Shown in pieces: positions 33,001-44,330 of a stretch of DNA of 64,000 nucleotides (positions are counted from its first letter, which is position 1; the number at the start of each line of letters is the position of its first letter). The notes beneath the pieces were generated by a model. That model made no database searches. It had not been told where the DNA came from and saw only the letters and a list, made by a program, of their open reading frames with translations. Made by a program: the position numbers and the translations under genes. The DNA is taken from contig BRXU01000001.1 of assembly GCA_030267565.1 (NCBI GenBank), positions 1,364,001 through 1,428,000 of the forward strand, in the 5' to 3' direction. Source of the stretch: Pleodorina starrii. Its lineage: Eukaryota; Chlorophyta; Chlorophyceae; Chlamydomonadales; Volvocaceae.

Positions 33001-36000
33001 TGGGGGGTTGGGTGTGTGGGTCAGGGAGTGATACGCTCCATTACATAACATGCGACACTGCGGACGTTGTTGACCAACGGGGGTGGGAGGGGTGGCTAGG
33101 TGGGTGGGTGGGTGGCTGGGGCTCGGTAAGGGGGGGAGGGACGCGGGCCGGGGGACGGGCGCGGGCGGGGTTTCCACTTCATCGTCACCCGCTGGCGCCA
33201 CGTTTCGTTTCGCTGGCGCCACGACTTTGGTCGGTCTCTCTCTCTCTCTCTCTGTCCCTTGGTTCGGTTGGGTTTCGCCACGTTCCGCTGGCACCCTCCG
33301 TGTGTGAGGGGGGGAGGGGGGGAGGGGGGAAGGGGTGTCGCCACGTCCGCTTGCCAGCCGGAGTGTGGAGGCGGTGGATGTGTGGGTGAGGGAGGGAGGG
33401 GCCCTGGTAACCGGCCAAGCCGTCCGTGCGCCTGTCCCTGGTCTTGTGGCAATGGCAGCCGTGCCGCGAGCCCAGCCCAACCCAGCCCAGCCCAGCCGCT
33501 CCCAAGCCCCCCTGCTCCCGAGTCGTGCTCCCGACTTCCTTCCCGGAGACTCCCCGTCCCCTCGCCGCCCCCTCCCCCCTCCCCCCCAACCCGGAATGAT
33601 TGGCTGCAGGTTTCATGCCGGCCAAGGTAACGCTCTTCAACGCCGCGTGCAAGCCGGTGTACGACCTTGGATCCGGGCCGTACAACATGGCGCGCTGGAA
33701 CCCGTTTGGCCGCTTCTTCGTGATCGCCGGGTTCGGCAACTTGCCGGGTGGGTGGGTGGGTGGGTGGGTGGGTGGGTGGGTGGGCGTGTGATGACACCTC
33801 CATCTTTTCAGCCTCGTGTGGCCTCGGGTGTGCAAGTGGTGCGGCGCAGAGCGGGGGCATGGAGGGGAAGGAGGATTCACCCGGGGGGGGGGACGAGGCC
33901 GCCCGGCAGGGAGAACGGGGAGGAGGAGGAGGAGGGGGAGGGGTTACACAGCGCGGCTGACTCCACGTACCGCTACATGCACACGCATCAGTGCTCGTTC
34001 GTTCGTTCGGTGGTCGCACCTTCCTCCTGTCTGCCTGTCTGCCTGCCTGCCTCCTGTCTATTGGGGCTGGTTTTCGTCCCACCCACCCACCCACCCACCC
34101 ACTCACACCCACCCACCCACCCACCCATCTACGTTGGCTTACTCGGATGATGTGTAACGTCCGACCCCCCTCTCTCCTCTCTCCGCAGGCGACATTGTGT
34201 TTTACGACAAGAAGACCAGCGGCACCTGCAAGCAGATGGGCGCCGTACGCTCCCCCGCAGTGGCCGCCGAGTGGTCCCCGGACGGCCGGCTGCTGCTCAC
34301 CGCCACCACCTCCCCCCGACTGAGGGTGGACAACAACATCAAGGTCTTCACATACTTTGGTGAGCACCGCCCCGACACCGACCCGACCCGACCCGACCCG
34401 CGTTGCCCTGCGCTGCCCTGCCCTGCGCTGCGCTGCGTTGCGGTAGGACTTATGATAGTTGTGAATGCGCAGTGGCGCAATCCCTTCCCCGGCACCGTAT
34501 CCTAACGGACCCATTCGAATTGTAAGTCCTTCGTTACCCCGTGCCCTTTCCTTCCCTTACCTCACCTTACCTTACCTCTCCGTTTACCGCTCTCCCCCAA
34601 ATTCCCCCTCCCCGACCCCCCCTGGACCCCCCCCCCTTGGCGCAGGCGAGCAGCGGCTGCACGTGCCCTTCGCGACGCTGCTCGACGCGCAGTGGCGGCC
34701 CTCCCCGCCCGGGGCCTTCCAGGACCGGCCCCAGTCCCCCGAGCGACTGGCGGCGGTGGCCAAGGGGGAGGCCTCCACAGAGGCGCCCTCGAAGCCCTCG
34801 TACGTGCCGCCCCACCTCAGGTACGACCACCCACGTGATGGGATGGGATGGGATGGGATGGCGGCCCCTCCTCCCGCGCCAGCCTGCCGCACCTTGTGCG
34901 CTTCATTTGACTTCCCTCGAAGGATCCTGCACCTTGCAGCCCTTCCCTTTCCCTCCCTCTTCCCCCCGCGCTTTCCACCCACCATCGCATGTTCGCATCG
35001 CTCCGCCTGCATTTGGGGTTCGGGTCGTGGGTCCTTAGGGTTCGGACGTAATTCTGCCCGCCACAGCGCCGCCGCCGGTGACACCCTTCCCTTCCTTTCC
35101 CCCTCTCTCGCTTCCCGTTGCGGTACCGTATCTCCCCATCCGGATGGGGTCGGATGGGCCGGGCCGGGTCGGGTCGGGTCGGATCTGCTCGCCGCAGAGC
35201 CGCGGGTGGCGCCTCCGCGGCCCCCACCAACGCCGTCAAGTTCAGTCTGGCTCGCGATGAGGACGACAGGCCGGGCAAGATCAAGGCGGGCCCGGGCAGG
35301 TCCTCGCTGCCGCCGGGTAAGGGGGCTGCGGGACTCGGGAGGGGGTAAAAGAAAACGGCCCGGGACGAGGGAACGCGAGGGCGAGGGCGAGGGCTGCGCG
35401 GGGGACGTGGGACAAGCTGCATCACCTGGCTGGGGCAAGCTGCATCAACTGCCCGTGTCGGCAGGGGACGTCCCGGCGGGCCGGCCGGCAGGTCGCTCGG
35501 CTGCCGGGCGCGTTGCCCCACCGCGTGCCACCCTGCAAATCACTGATGTGTGTTGGTGTCGCAGCTTCCACCCACCCACGCATCTCGCGCAACTGCGCAA
35601 CTGCGCTCCGAAACCCCAGGTGCGGACTTCTCGGCGGCTGGCGGCAACAGCAAGGCGGCCAGCAAGAACGCCAAGCGCCGCGCCAGGAAGAAGGGCGGCG
35701 CGGGCGGGGGCAGCGAGGACCCCGAGGGCGAGGCGGGCGAGGCGGACGACGGCCCGGGGGCGCCGGCGGCGGTGGAGCAGGTCGCCGCGGCCGTTGCGTC
35801 GGCATCGCTGCAGGTACGGCACGGCACGACACGCCGCACCGCCGCGGCGCCAGGGGAGGGGACGCAGGGGGGGGGCCAAGGGTATGGGCGCCGGCCTATG
35901 CGCTGGGGGTTTCATTGTGGTGTGGAAGAAATAAGGTCCGCGCCGCGCCGTGCAGGGACGGAGTGTGACCTCTTGTGGTCGGCTGGCCTGAGGTACCGCG

Positions 36001-36808
36001 TAGGTGGCGGGGCCGGGGGAGCCCGGATGAGGAGCGGGGAGGCCGGGCTTCATCAAGGGTGAAGGATCACCCCGCCTCCCGGACAACTGCGAGTGGAAGG
36101 AAAAGACACTGCGCGCTCGGGCGAGGGGGCATCCTCGGATAGCGTTTTGAAGTCCCCGATGTCAGGGGACGTGGGCGTGTGCCCGGCTTGGGCGGTACCC
36201 GCCTGCCTGCCTGCCTTGAGACGCGCAGCGTTTTCACGGACCGGCGGTCGGGCTCCTATCCCCGCTGCGCCCCTTCCCGGCTGCAATCGCTCGCGCTCGC
36301 TTGGCCCAGGACTCTCAGTCGGCGGGCGCTGCAGCAGCGGGTGACGAGGAGTCGCGGCAGAAGCGGATCCGGGCGCTGCAGAAGAAGCAGCGGCAGATCC
36401 AGGAGCTCAAGGACAAGGCGGCGGCCCAGGGTCAGTGTGGAGGGTGCGGGGGGGCGGGGGCCGGGTGCAGGTGCAGTCCGAGCAGGGGTAATGGCGTGGC
36501 GTGGCGTAACGGTTGTGAGCTGTCACCGGGTTGACATGTGGTATGGGGTGGTACATCTTTACAAATGGTTGATGTTACGGTGGGTATGGCATGTTACGTA
36601 TTTGCGGTATGAGTCATGGCGCGGGGGAGAAAGCCGTCGGGGGGGCACGTCGGACGTGGTATGGTTTCGGCGTCATCCCGGCTCTCCGCCTGTTGCCCCT
36701 CCTTTTCTTCCCTGACTGCCAGGCGACAAGGTCCTTACGCCCGAGCAACGTGAGAAGTTGGCGGGAGAGAAGGCGATCCTTGAAGAGCTCGCAAGCCTGG
36801 GCGCCTAG
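30021..36808 (+). CDS. EIF2A: eukaryotic translation initiation factor 2A (eIF2A)
   Basis: eIF2A is the monomeric WD-repeat factor that delivers initiator tRNA to 40S subunits under special conditions; it is not the eIF2 alpha subunit. Fourteen exons: 30021-30039, 30117-30171, 30289-30394, 31105-31224, 31811-31970, 32239-32436, 32758-32979, 33610-33747, 34189-34359, 34646-34820, 35198-35316, 35620-35813, 36310-36430 and 36723-36808, giving 627 residues (human 585). The N-terminal two thirds form the beta-propeller, with landmarks VWDVSSGACLLSL, HWTHDDSALLHTVTNTVHVY, GPVHDVQWSPAGDYF, NPFGRFFVIAGFGNL and AEWSPDGRLLLTATTSPR. After a linker comes a basic patch (NAKRRARKK). The C-terminus is the expected charged helix (QKRIRALQKKQRQIQELKDK) ending EELASLGA. 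Most introns are phase 1. Several start with GTGGGT tracts. Confidence 0.95.
31412..31438. repeat. (CCCT)n microsatellite in eIF2A intron 4
   Basis: A run of CTCC/CCCT units in the 3' half of the intron between 31224 and 31811. Confidence 0.9.
31610..31717. repeat. direct repeat of ~45 bp in eIF2A intron 4
   Basis: Two near-identical copies at 31610-31654 and 31674-31717, both starting TTCACGGGCTCCGGCCT and ending TTTCCCGCC, separated by 19 bp. Confidence 0.9.
32437..32480 (+). repeat. (GGGT)n tract at the eIF2A intron 6 donor
   Basis: The splice donor is embedded in GTGGGTGGGTGGGTGGGC and further G-runs, with several GT dinucleotides spaced four bases apart and G-quadruplex potential. Confidence 0.8.
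33746..34127 (+). repeat. complementary (GGGT)n and (CCCA)n tracts in one eIF2A intron
   Basis: Intron 8 (33748-34188) opens with (GGGT)n to about 33784. It carries (CCCA)n at 34078-34102 and 34108-34127, upstream of its acceptor. In the transcript the two tracts are complementary and could form a long stem that brings the splice sites together. Confidence 0.85.
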
Positions 36809-36861
36809 CACTCTTTTTGAGGGCTCCTGCCTCAGACCGTATCGCCGCAGTACGGTGCCTT

Positions 36862-36866
36862 TGTAA
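36862..36866 (+). terminator. polyadenylation signal TGTAA (eIF2A)
   Basis: TGTAA (in CTTTGTAATCC) 54 nt after the eIF2A stop codon. Confidence 0.65.
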
Positions 36867-37106
36867 TCCTGGTGTCATGTTCTTCCCAGAAATTGTCATT
36901 CTTACGGTCGTCACCGCGTATTTTTGTCGCTATATCAATCAGCTGCTAGTTCACAGTTGCAAGCCATTCTGTACGCGGTCTGCGGTTGACGAGCGTTTTA
37001 GTTCAAGCAGAGGCGCTCATAAAACACGCCACATTCTTTCTTAAACCCTCTTTTATTATCTGAGTGGGTAATTTGTGATCAGTTGTATACTGAGATTTTT
37101 TGGAAA

Positions 37107-39390
37107 ATGCGCACTGCAAGTAGCCGAGCTGCAAGCAGCCGAGTTGTAAGCAGCCGGCGATTCGTTGCGCCTTTTGCGGCAAGTGCAAAGTCTACGAGGC
37201 CTCCATGTAATAGGCCTGCCGCTCGCTGGCTATGTCGGGCGGCGGTGGACAGCGACATCTCCATCGCCGAAATGGAAGCGGAGCTCCGAGGCGCTTTGGA
37301 GAAGGAGGACTATAAGCTTGCAGCAAGGCTCCGCGATGCAATCCAGTAAGTGGATATGTCTTTTACATCGTCGTCGCGTATTGTCCCCCAAAAAGCTTGC
37401 ATGCCACTATGGTATTCCGGGTGCAGGCAGAAGCAGCAGGTCAGCAAGTTGGCCGTGGAAGACGCGAATCGCCGGTTCTACGATGCCTTTACATCGGGGA
37501 GGGTTGAGGTGCGGAGGGAAGCAAATGTACGGAAGCTGCGACGGGCACGGCGAGCGGAATAGCTAGTCCAGGCCCGGGCAGCAAGTCCAAGCCCTCGCTA
37601 CCTTCCAAATTGCTAACCCGGATCTATTCAAACCTGACAGTTGGCTGTCCGCTAGTTTAGCATACCCGACCCGTGCCATTCCACTGCCGGAGAAAGACCC
37701 TTGGGTCGGTGCAAACCTGCCATTCCTCGAACGCACCTCCGATATAGCCCTTGTGGCTCCAATGGCCACCCGACTTCTCAGAGTTACAAACTCGGGTCCA
37801 TCTGTGTTTTTTGGTGGTGCGCAGGAGATGGAGCGGATTGTGGGCGAGGGCGAGCACGTTCAAGTGGTGCACCCTGGATCGGGCTGCATCGCGGGGAGGG
37901 CGCAGGTGCGGGGGCTGGGTGGCGCTCCTGCAGCGGGAATGCTGATACGGTTGGCTGGATGGTGGTGGTGCTGTTGGTAGTGCTGCTGGGAGGGTCTGGG
38001 AGGGTGCCACTGCACTTCGCAGGGTGTACGGGGCTCCCGCCCCATGAGGGCTACACCGCGTCTCGGCCGCGGGTGCACCACAACGACGCCCCTCCCCGCG
38101 CCCCGTCACCAGGACCCGAACCCGGCGGCGCCCGGCATGCGTCTCACCGTTGCGGCCCCATGCGGCCAAATACCGGTACCCTGCCGCTCACTTCTCTGCC
38201 GCGGAGCTTTGTCAGCAAACTACCCACGCCGCGCCTCCCAAGCCCCTTCAGCGTTACCTTCACACCTCCACCTCCTCACCTCCAAAAAGCAGTGGCCGTG
38301 GACCTGAGCCGCGCCCGAAAAACGCAACCCGAAACTGACGCACAGCTTCCTCCTCCTGCCCCCGCACGGCTGGCTGCAGGTGATGGACAGCTGGCGGGCC
38401 ATCATGCGCAACGTGCGGCCGGGCGCCTTCAAAGTGAAGCTGGAGGATGTGCGCGTGTTTGCCCGGGAGGACATGGGCTTCGTCACCTGCGTCGAGATCA
38501 TCGATGCAGACGACTCCAGCGGCAGGTGAGGGTGGCGGGGGGAGGTGAGGTGAGGGGGTGCTTTGGAGCGGGGGTCTGATGGGCCGTGTTTCGGGCCGTT
38601 CGCCTGCTCCGCGTCGTCTTTGCGGTGTCGGGTGCTCAGTCTGGTGCGGGGGTTCGCTCACGTGAGGGCCGAACAGCAGGAACCCAGCAAGGGCGTTTCA
38701 GTGGACGGGCGCAAGGGGTGGAGAAGCAAGCACACCCGGGACCCATGTAGTACACGTTGCGCACGGGTCTCAACCGGGGCGGAGGGGGGCAGGGGCAGGT
38801 GAAGCCGCGCACGGTAAAGCTTTTTCCATCCGGGGGCACAGCGGCCGGAGTTTCGAGGCAAGGGCCGGCCGACCATTTTGGGGTCGCACGGCTTCCAATA
38901 CCAACGGATTGCTTCCTTATGCCCAGCCCTCGGCCTCGGTGACGTAGGACGGCTGCCCCAGATGACGTCTATTTTTCGTGTATCGGATCCAAGCCATGCG
39001 CAGCGAATGCGCCCGAAGCCGCATCCGGGGAGCACACAACGTTACGGCGCATTCGCGCCTGCACGTCCGCCCGCGCCTCGGATCACCCGTACACGGCGCA
39101 AACAAACCAGGACAACCGCACCATCTACGACGCACGCACGCCCCTCGTCCGTCCGTTACCCACATGCGCACCCGCCCGAGCGGCCGCAAACCAGCAAAGG
39201 CCCCGCACAGGCTCCCCTTTTTTGGCAGCCTCCCAACGCCGCCCCTGCTCCCTGAACACCACGCCCCGGGCCCCTTGGCCGTCGCCATCGCCATCGCAGG
39301 ATTGTGGCGACCAATGTGTTTGAGAAGCAGGGCGGCGTGTGGCGGATCGTGCAGCACCACGGCTCGCCCACCGTTAACCGCTTCCGGTAG
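37107..39390 (+). CDS. plastid-targeted UVR motif + SnoaL-like domain protein
   Basis: Five exons, 37107-37345, 37427-37508, 37825-37905, 38380-38525 and 39300-39390, give 212 residues with all phases closed. Residues 1-~47 are Ser/Arg/Ala-rich without acidic residues, as in chloroplast transit peptides. Residues ~55-80 form a UVR motif (MEAELRGALEKEDYKLAARL), the small helical hairpin of UvrB/UvrC and of several plastid proteins. Residues ~92-212 are a SnoaL/NTF2-like domain: NRRFYDAFTSGRVEEMERI, HVQVVHPGSGCIAGR, DSWRAIMRNVRPGAF, the strands VRVFAREDMGFVTCVEII and IVATNVFEKQGGVWRIVQHH. Targeting is inferred from composition. The exact role is unknown; plant proteins of this type are annotated only as UVR-domain proteins. 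A possible TGTAA signal lies at 39807-39811. Confidence 0.88.
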
Positions 39391-40874
39391 AAACAGACAC
39401 CCTACGCCAGGCAGCGCGCGCAGTGGCCCCACACACGGCCAAACGCGCCACACTCACGACTGCATCGCAGCCTACTTGCTGGAAGGCCGCTCGCGCCTCT
39501 GGAGCGTATCGGTGCGCAAAGCGGTGCGCGGAAGGACTATCCCACTGGCGCCAAGAAGTCACGTCTGCGAAGTCACGCACTTTTCAGGCCGCTGCAGAGC
39601 GCGGCGGCGGTAGCACAAGATTGCGCCGCGGAATCGTGGTGGGCCAGAGGCCCATAACGGCAAGGAGGCAGTCGAGATACGGGCCCATCGTTGTGAGAGC
39701 TGAGCGATGCGGCTCGTGGCCGCAGCGCCCGTTGCCTCGAGAGCCCCCGTCACCTCCCCATTCCCCCGGACCTCCGGTCCTTTTGGCTCAGCCACATCAC
39801 CACCTTTGTAACACTGAACACAAGGAATCCGACCAGTGCCCAGCTGGATTGGAATAGTCCCCGGCATGGCCCAGCCGCGGGGCGGTGCACCCACTGAGCC
39901 CGGCCTGTCGGCAGCCGCCATGGCGACTAGTTACGGTAGCTCCAGCAGCTCGGCGGCCATGGCGGCTAGCTGCACCTCCCGAGGTGCAACTGGGTCACAT
40001 TGGATCGCCTGGTACCAAATCCCTGGATAGCCTGGATCGCCTTGTCCAGACGATCCTGGCCTGGATCGCCTGGTACCCAAGGACGCGGCCACCGCAATCG
40101 CTCCGCACGCCACACGCGCGAGAGGCGCCCTAGCTCCCCGCGCCGCCCTGCCACATGAGGGGCGCCACTGGTAGTGGTGTGCTGCCGAGCCATGCACGGG
40201 AACAATCCCGTAGCTGCCGCTGCGGCTGCTGAGCGGAGCGACCGGGAGCCACCGCGCCGAACCCGCTGCGCCGCGCTCCTCGGCTCTGCAGCCGAGTCCC
40301 ATCGTCCAGCGCTGAGTTGCGAACACGGGACGGAGGGCCTCGTTGGCCGCAGCTGGCGTTGGCGGCTGGCTGCCTCAAGCGCCGCCGCCGCCGCCGCCAG
40401 CCGCTGCCTCCCACTGGCGTCGTTATTGTGTCGATTGTACGTGGAGCAGGTTGTAGGTCAACAACCAGAAGAGCTGCGTGGTTGGGGATTGCACGGGTGG
40501 GCAGTGGGGTGGGGAGTGGGTGCGAGTGGTCATTGACGGCATCCGGCCCAGGGGCGGAGAGAGAGAGAGGGCGGAGCGGCGGAACGGAACGGAACCGGAT
40601 GCGGTGGCGGTAAAGCAGCGGCAGACTGTGAAGTTGGCAAGCGACGAGACATAGCGTGGTGAAAAAGGTTAAGACGGGGCTGTGTGTCGTGCCCCGAACG
40701 CGCACAGCACGGAGGCAGCGGCCTCGCAGGAAGTGCTAGGGGCCCGAAGGGCGGTGGTTGCCGGGCTTCCCTCTGTATGGCATGGCATGGCGCCGTGGGC
40801 GGCTGCTCCCTTGTACGGTACCCACAGGCCGGACCTCAGACCAGGGGCCCCCTCATTACATTACGGGGCTTGCG
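39391..40874. other. intergenic region between convergent genes
   Basis: Holds the 3' flanks of the UVR-SnoaL gene (+) and the RAB5IF-like gene (-). The phrase CCTGGATCGCCTGGTACC recurs with variants at 40005-40085. GCC/GCG triplet runs lie near 40380. Frames of up to 191 codons (40130-40705, -) are not recognisable. Confidence 0.5.
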
Positions 40875-42177
40875 TCATGTGTACATGATGTGGACACAGC
40901 CGGGCTTGCCGACCTCGCCCGCACTGTCGGGCGTTCAGGCATCCCGCCCAAGCCCCGCCGTAGGACCTACCACAAACACGCCCGTGAAGGTTGGGAAGCC
41001 GTCCGCCAGGGCCTCCGCAACCCCGCCGTGGACCTCCTCGTTCACCCTGGGGGACGAGCGTGACGGGGGCACCAGGGGCACGCGGCCGAAAGGCGTTTAG
41101 CTGCATGACGAGCGAGGCGCGAGCACTTGCTAGGGCGCTAATTTGAGAGGGGCCGGCTGCACTGGCCCTGCGCCGCGCGGACAGCCTCCCTTCATGCCTG
41201 AGCCGCAACCCCGCAAGCCTGTGTTGTGTTGTGGCTGCGGTGACGTGCTGTGTTGGGATACCAGAACGGGGGCTGCGCTTGCCAAAAGCAAACAGTGCAG
41301 GTGGGCGGCGGCACTGCCGGGACCATCTTGCGGGAGAGGTAAGTTGCAGGTCCATGTTCGCGTCGCTGCCGCGGACGGCTACAAGCGGCGGCTCGGGACG
41401 TACCTGAGGATTACTCGGTAGAAGACGACGACGGTGACAAGCTGTATGACGAGGAAGCTGCGACGCGGAGAGTTGGTGTGCTTGGGTCAAGGGCATAAGA
41501 TGGGAATGGAGCGTCTGCACGCTAGGAGTACGGATCTGTCCGACGAAACAGATCAGGTGGCCAAGAGCCGCATAAAGCCCACCGTACCTACGCTGACTTT
41601 GGGGGCCCATGGAAACATGTTGCGCTGCCATTATTGTTAGTGCAGCCTTCGTATGTTGGGTGTGAACACCGCCCGGCTAAGCCCCCCGCCCGAACGCCCG
41701 GGGCCCCAATGCTCACGTCACAAAGCCCTCGATTCCTCTGAGCGGCAGAACGCCACAGATAAGGCCGATGATCAATGACGTAATTTGCTTCTGCCAGTGT
41801 ACGCAGGTCAGCAGCTCCTCCTGCGCATTGGTGTCCGGTTGGTGGGTTCGTGCACCGTTCAGATACCGCTAGTGGGGACTGGGGACGGGTACCACCAGCC
41901 ACGGCCTGCATCCAGCCAGGCAGCATGCATGGCTTGGAAAGTAGGTGCTCGACGGCAGAAATGCACAACAACACAGGAATGTGCCTGACCATGCAGGCGT
42001 GTACCCGCGGAGCAACCCCTCTTCCCGCGCACCCGACAGATGACGGCGGCAACGGAACCGAGAACACACCTTGGTCCACGCAGCCTCAGGCCCTTGACGG
42101 ATAAGTTCCAAATAATATGACAACCCTTCTTTCTTGGCTTCGGCCCCTCTTTGCTTGCTGACTGCCTTGGACGCCAT
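40875..42177 (-). CDS. RAB5IF: RAB5IF/Rab5ip-family small membrane protein
   Basis: Five exons on the minus strand, 42177-42070, 41820-41717, 41457-41404, 41046-40971 and 40904-40875, give about 123 residues (human RAB5IF is ~130). The N-terminal segment ends EAAWTK. The first membrane hairpin reads ITSLIIGLICGVLPLRGIEG, a close match to the family signature. The second hydrophobic stretch is FLVIQLVTVVVFYRVIL, followed by VNEEVHGGVAEALADGF and TFTGVFV. The Rab5ip family includes RAB5IF, an assembly factor for multipass membrane proteins and respirasomes, and the relative EMC6. The last exon (encoding PGCVHIMYT and a stop) is the least certain: its intron would be only 66 nt. Start to start, the gene is divergent from the SnoaL-like gene 277 bp away. 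Confidence 0.8.
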
Positions 42178-42454
42178 AACGACAGACGCGCAGCGCCGCG
42201 TCACAACAAGGTGCGGCGGCCTTTATAGCACACAGAATCAGCGGAGGATAATATTATTGTTAATGTATGTCTGACAGCAAACGAAGACCAGACTGATGTC
42301 AGTGATTGTGATCCTCCACAACGTACTTCCAATACCTCGTAAACGAACGTATGGTGTCGGATTCTGCAGTTGCTAGCCTTTTACGCGCTTGATCGCGCTG
42401 TCTGGCCACCCCTAGCTTGTAGGTCGGTGGTTTCGTACGGTGGTTTCGCTGTTT
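42178..42454. promoter_or_regulatory. short divergent promoter interval
   Basis: 277 bp between the start codons of the RAB5IF-like gene (-) and the SnoaL-like gene (+). It is AT-richer than its surroundings (for example AATATTATTGTTAATG near 42250). No named element was identified. Confidence 0.5.
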
Positions 42455-43997
42455 ATGATATTCTCATCACCTTTCTTCGCTCCGTTCGTGCACCACATGT
42501 GGCTAAACGCTTGTAAGTATCGGAATTCGATGCAGACTTTCAATGTGCATCGCACTAGAACCTCCCTTCGCTTTGCGAGGGCACGGTGCCATGTGGAGAT
42601 AAGAGCAGATGCAGAGCCACCATCCCGGTAAGGACGAATTGTTCGGGTGTCTTGGCAAGTCGCAGTGGCCTTTCGTGATGACACTGACCCGGCGGTTCGC
42701 TATGTGCTCGCACACAGGATGCAAACCACACTGCAAAGAGCCAGGGCATATTATGAGGTGGATACAGACTGCCCATTTCGTTTGGACGAAAGTCGGTCGT
42801 TTGGCGAAAGCCGCTGGCAAACCCTGGCCCTCCCTGGCCGCGTCTGATATGCTTGCAGGACGTGTGGAGCAAGGGGCTCGTGCTGAAACTGAACTCCTTG
42901 ATGGCGGAGGCACACGAACAGCACGACATGTAAATGTTCGTACCCTGTTGGTGCAAAACTCCCCTAGCATAAGGCGTAAGAGGTGTCACACGGCTACGTG
43001 CTATATCTCTCGTAGGGTGTGGCAGCCCAAACGGGTAGCTACCGGCAGAAGCGCTATGATGACCGGCATCGTCGCCTACCGCAGCGCATACCCGGATCTG
43101 GTGTTCCGAGTGCAAGACTTGAGCTACAGCGATCAGAGCCACGCGGTTTTCGTCTCATGGTGAGCTCAACGCCGTGCTCCAGAGCATGCAGTTTCCGCCC
43201 TCTTACGGTACCCCCGGGCCATTATGCATATCCCGCCGCAAGGTCTCCATTTCCCCGGGGGTCTGCCTTCCGCTTCCAGCCAGGTTTTGGTTCAAACTGA
43301 ATTAACGGTTACACGCTCTCGTGCGTCGCGCCCTGCCCTGCCCCGAGATAGGACCGCACGGGGAACCAACCTGGGCCCCATCCGTGACCAGCCGCCCACA
43401 CGGCAAGTCGCGGAGTTTTCCGGGATAACACAATTGGTGTTCGACGACCATGACCAGATCAAAGCGTCCTTCGTCTACAGGTGCGCACAAAGCCAACGCT
43501 TAATGATGTTTGCAGCTGCGCTGCGGTCACAGCCGCGCTCGCGCTGACGTTTCCTCGCGGTCCTCCTGCCTCCTAGCTTGGATTAGTTGGAAATACCCAT
43601 GCCGCTTGAACGGCAACGTTTCCATCCGATCAGTCCGCGACAGAGTATCCTTGCCTACCAGGGTCCGCAAACTCGCCACGTTTCCCACAATTGTATCCTG
43701 CCAATGTCCACGAGCCATGGCCACTGGCTTTCATCAGTGCGTCAAAAAATTGCTATCGATGCAAAAATGCGTGACGGCGGGTCACTCATGGATTTGTATG
43801 ATGTCAAGATAAGTTTTGTCGTACACCTCAGGGGCAACACCGTACTCCAGGCTCCCTCCGCATCAACCTGCCTGCAATCCATCTCCCTCCAACTTCAATA
43901 CCGCAGACAAGCCGTCGCAGACGAGGCGCGCTACTTCCTGGCCTCACCAGGCGGCCAGGAAAGCCTGGGCGTGCAGCCGCCCGAGTCCTCAAAGTGA
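42455..43997 (+). CDS. SnoaL-like (NTF2-fold) protein
   Basis: Six exons, 42455-42512, 42666-42757, 42859-42929, 43016-43159, 43352-43480 and 43907-43997, give 194 residues with all phases closed. The first exon (MIFSSPFFAPFVHHMW) ends at a strong GTAAGT donor. The rest is one SnoaL/polyketide-cyclase-like domain: helix VRYVLAHRMQTTLQRARAYY, then LVLKLNSLMAEAHEQHDMVW, IVAYRSAYPDLVFRVQDL, AVFVSW, GTNLGPIRDQPPTRQVAEFS and ITQLVFDDHDQIKASFVYR, with a hydrophilic tail. The His/Asp segment HEQHDMVW matches the position where SnoaL proteins line the ligand pocket. The substrate is unknown. An alternative 5' exon at 42531-42628 (MQTFNVHRTRTSLRFARAR) looks like a transit peptide but does not join in phase. 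It is convergent with the CysQ-like gene. Confidence 0.8.
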
Positions 43998-44330
43998 GGC
44001 CCATCGCCCACCCAACTCAAGCCTTTCAGTGCTCCACAGCGGCGTCCGCGCCCTTGGGCTGGTGGATTCCGATGCGACCTTCGAAACTCGCTATCGGCAG
44101 CTCAACCGCACTGTCCATTCGCGTGCTCGCCCCAGGCACGCGAGCAGATGTTACGATCTGAGTGTTGCATGCCGGCCCCCAAGGACACCAAGCCAAGCGG
44201 CAGTGACGGCCCTCCCTTGCGCCCCGGTGGTCGCCCCGGGCAGTGCCCTTCTCAAGATTGCGGTCCTGACGGGTGCAGCTGCACACGGAGCACGGGGCCG
44301 GCAAACCTTCGCCGGCTCATTAGGACCTGC
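43998..44330. other. intergenic, convergent 3' flanks
   Basis: 333 bp between the stop codons of the SnoaL-like gene (+) and the CysQ-like gene (-). No gene or clear terminator motif was seen. Confidence 0.5.

Noticed and set aside
33096..34514. 472-codon minus-strand ORF opposite eIF2A
   Set aside because: It covers eIF2A exons and G-rich introns; the repeats PTHPPTHPP come from the (GGGT)n tracts.
42531..42628. Transit-peptide-like exon before the SnoaL-like gene
   Set aside because: It ends in phase 2, whereas the next exon needs phase 1, and the intron would be under 40 nt. The exon at 42455-42512 fits instead, so this is kept only as an alternative.
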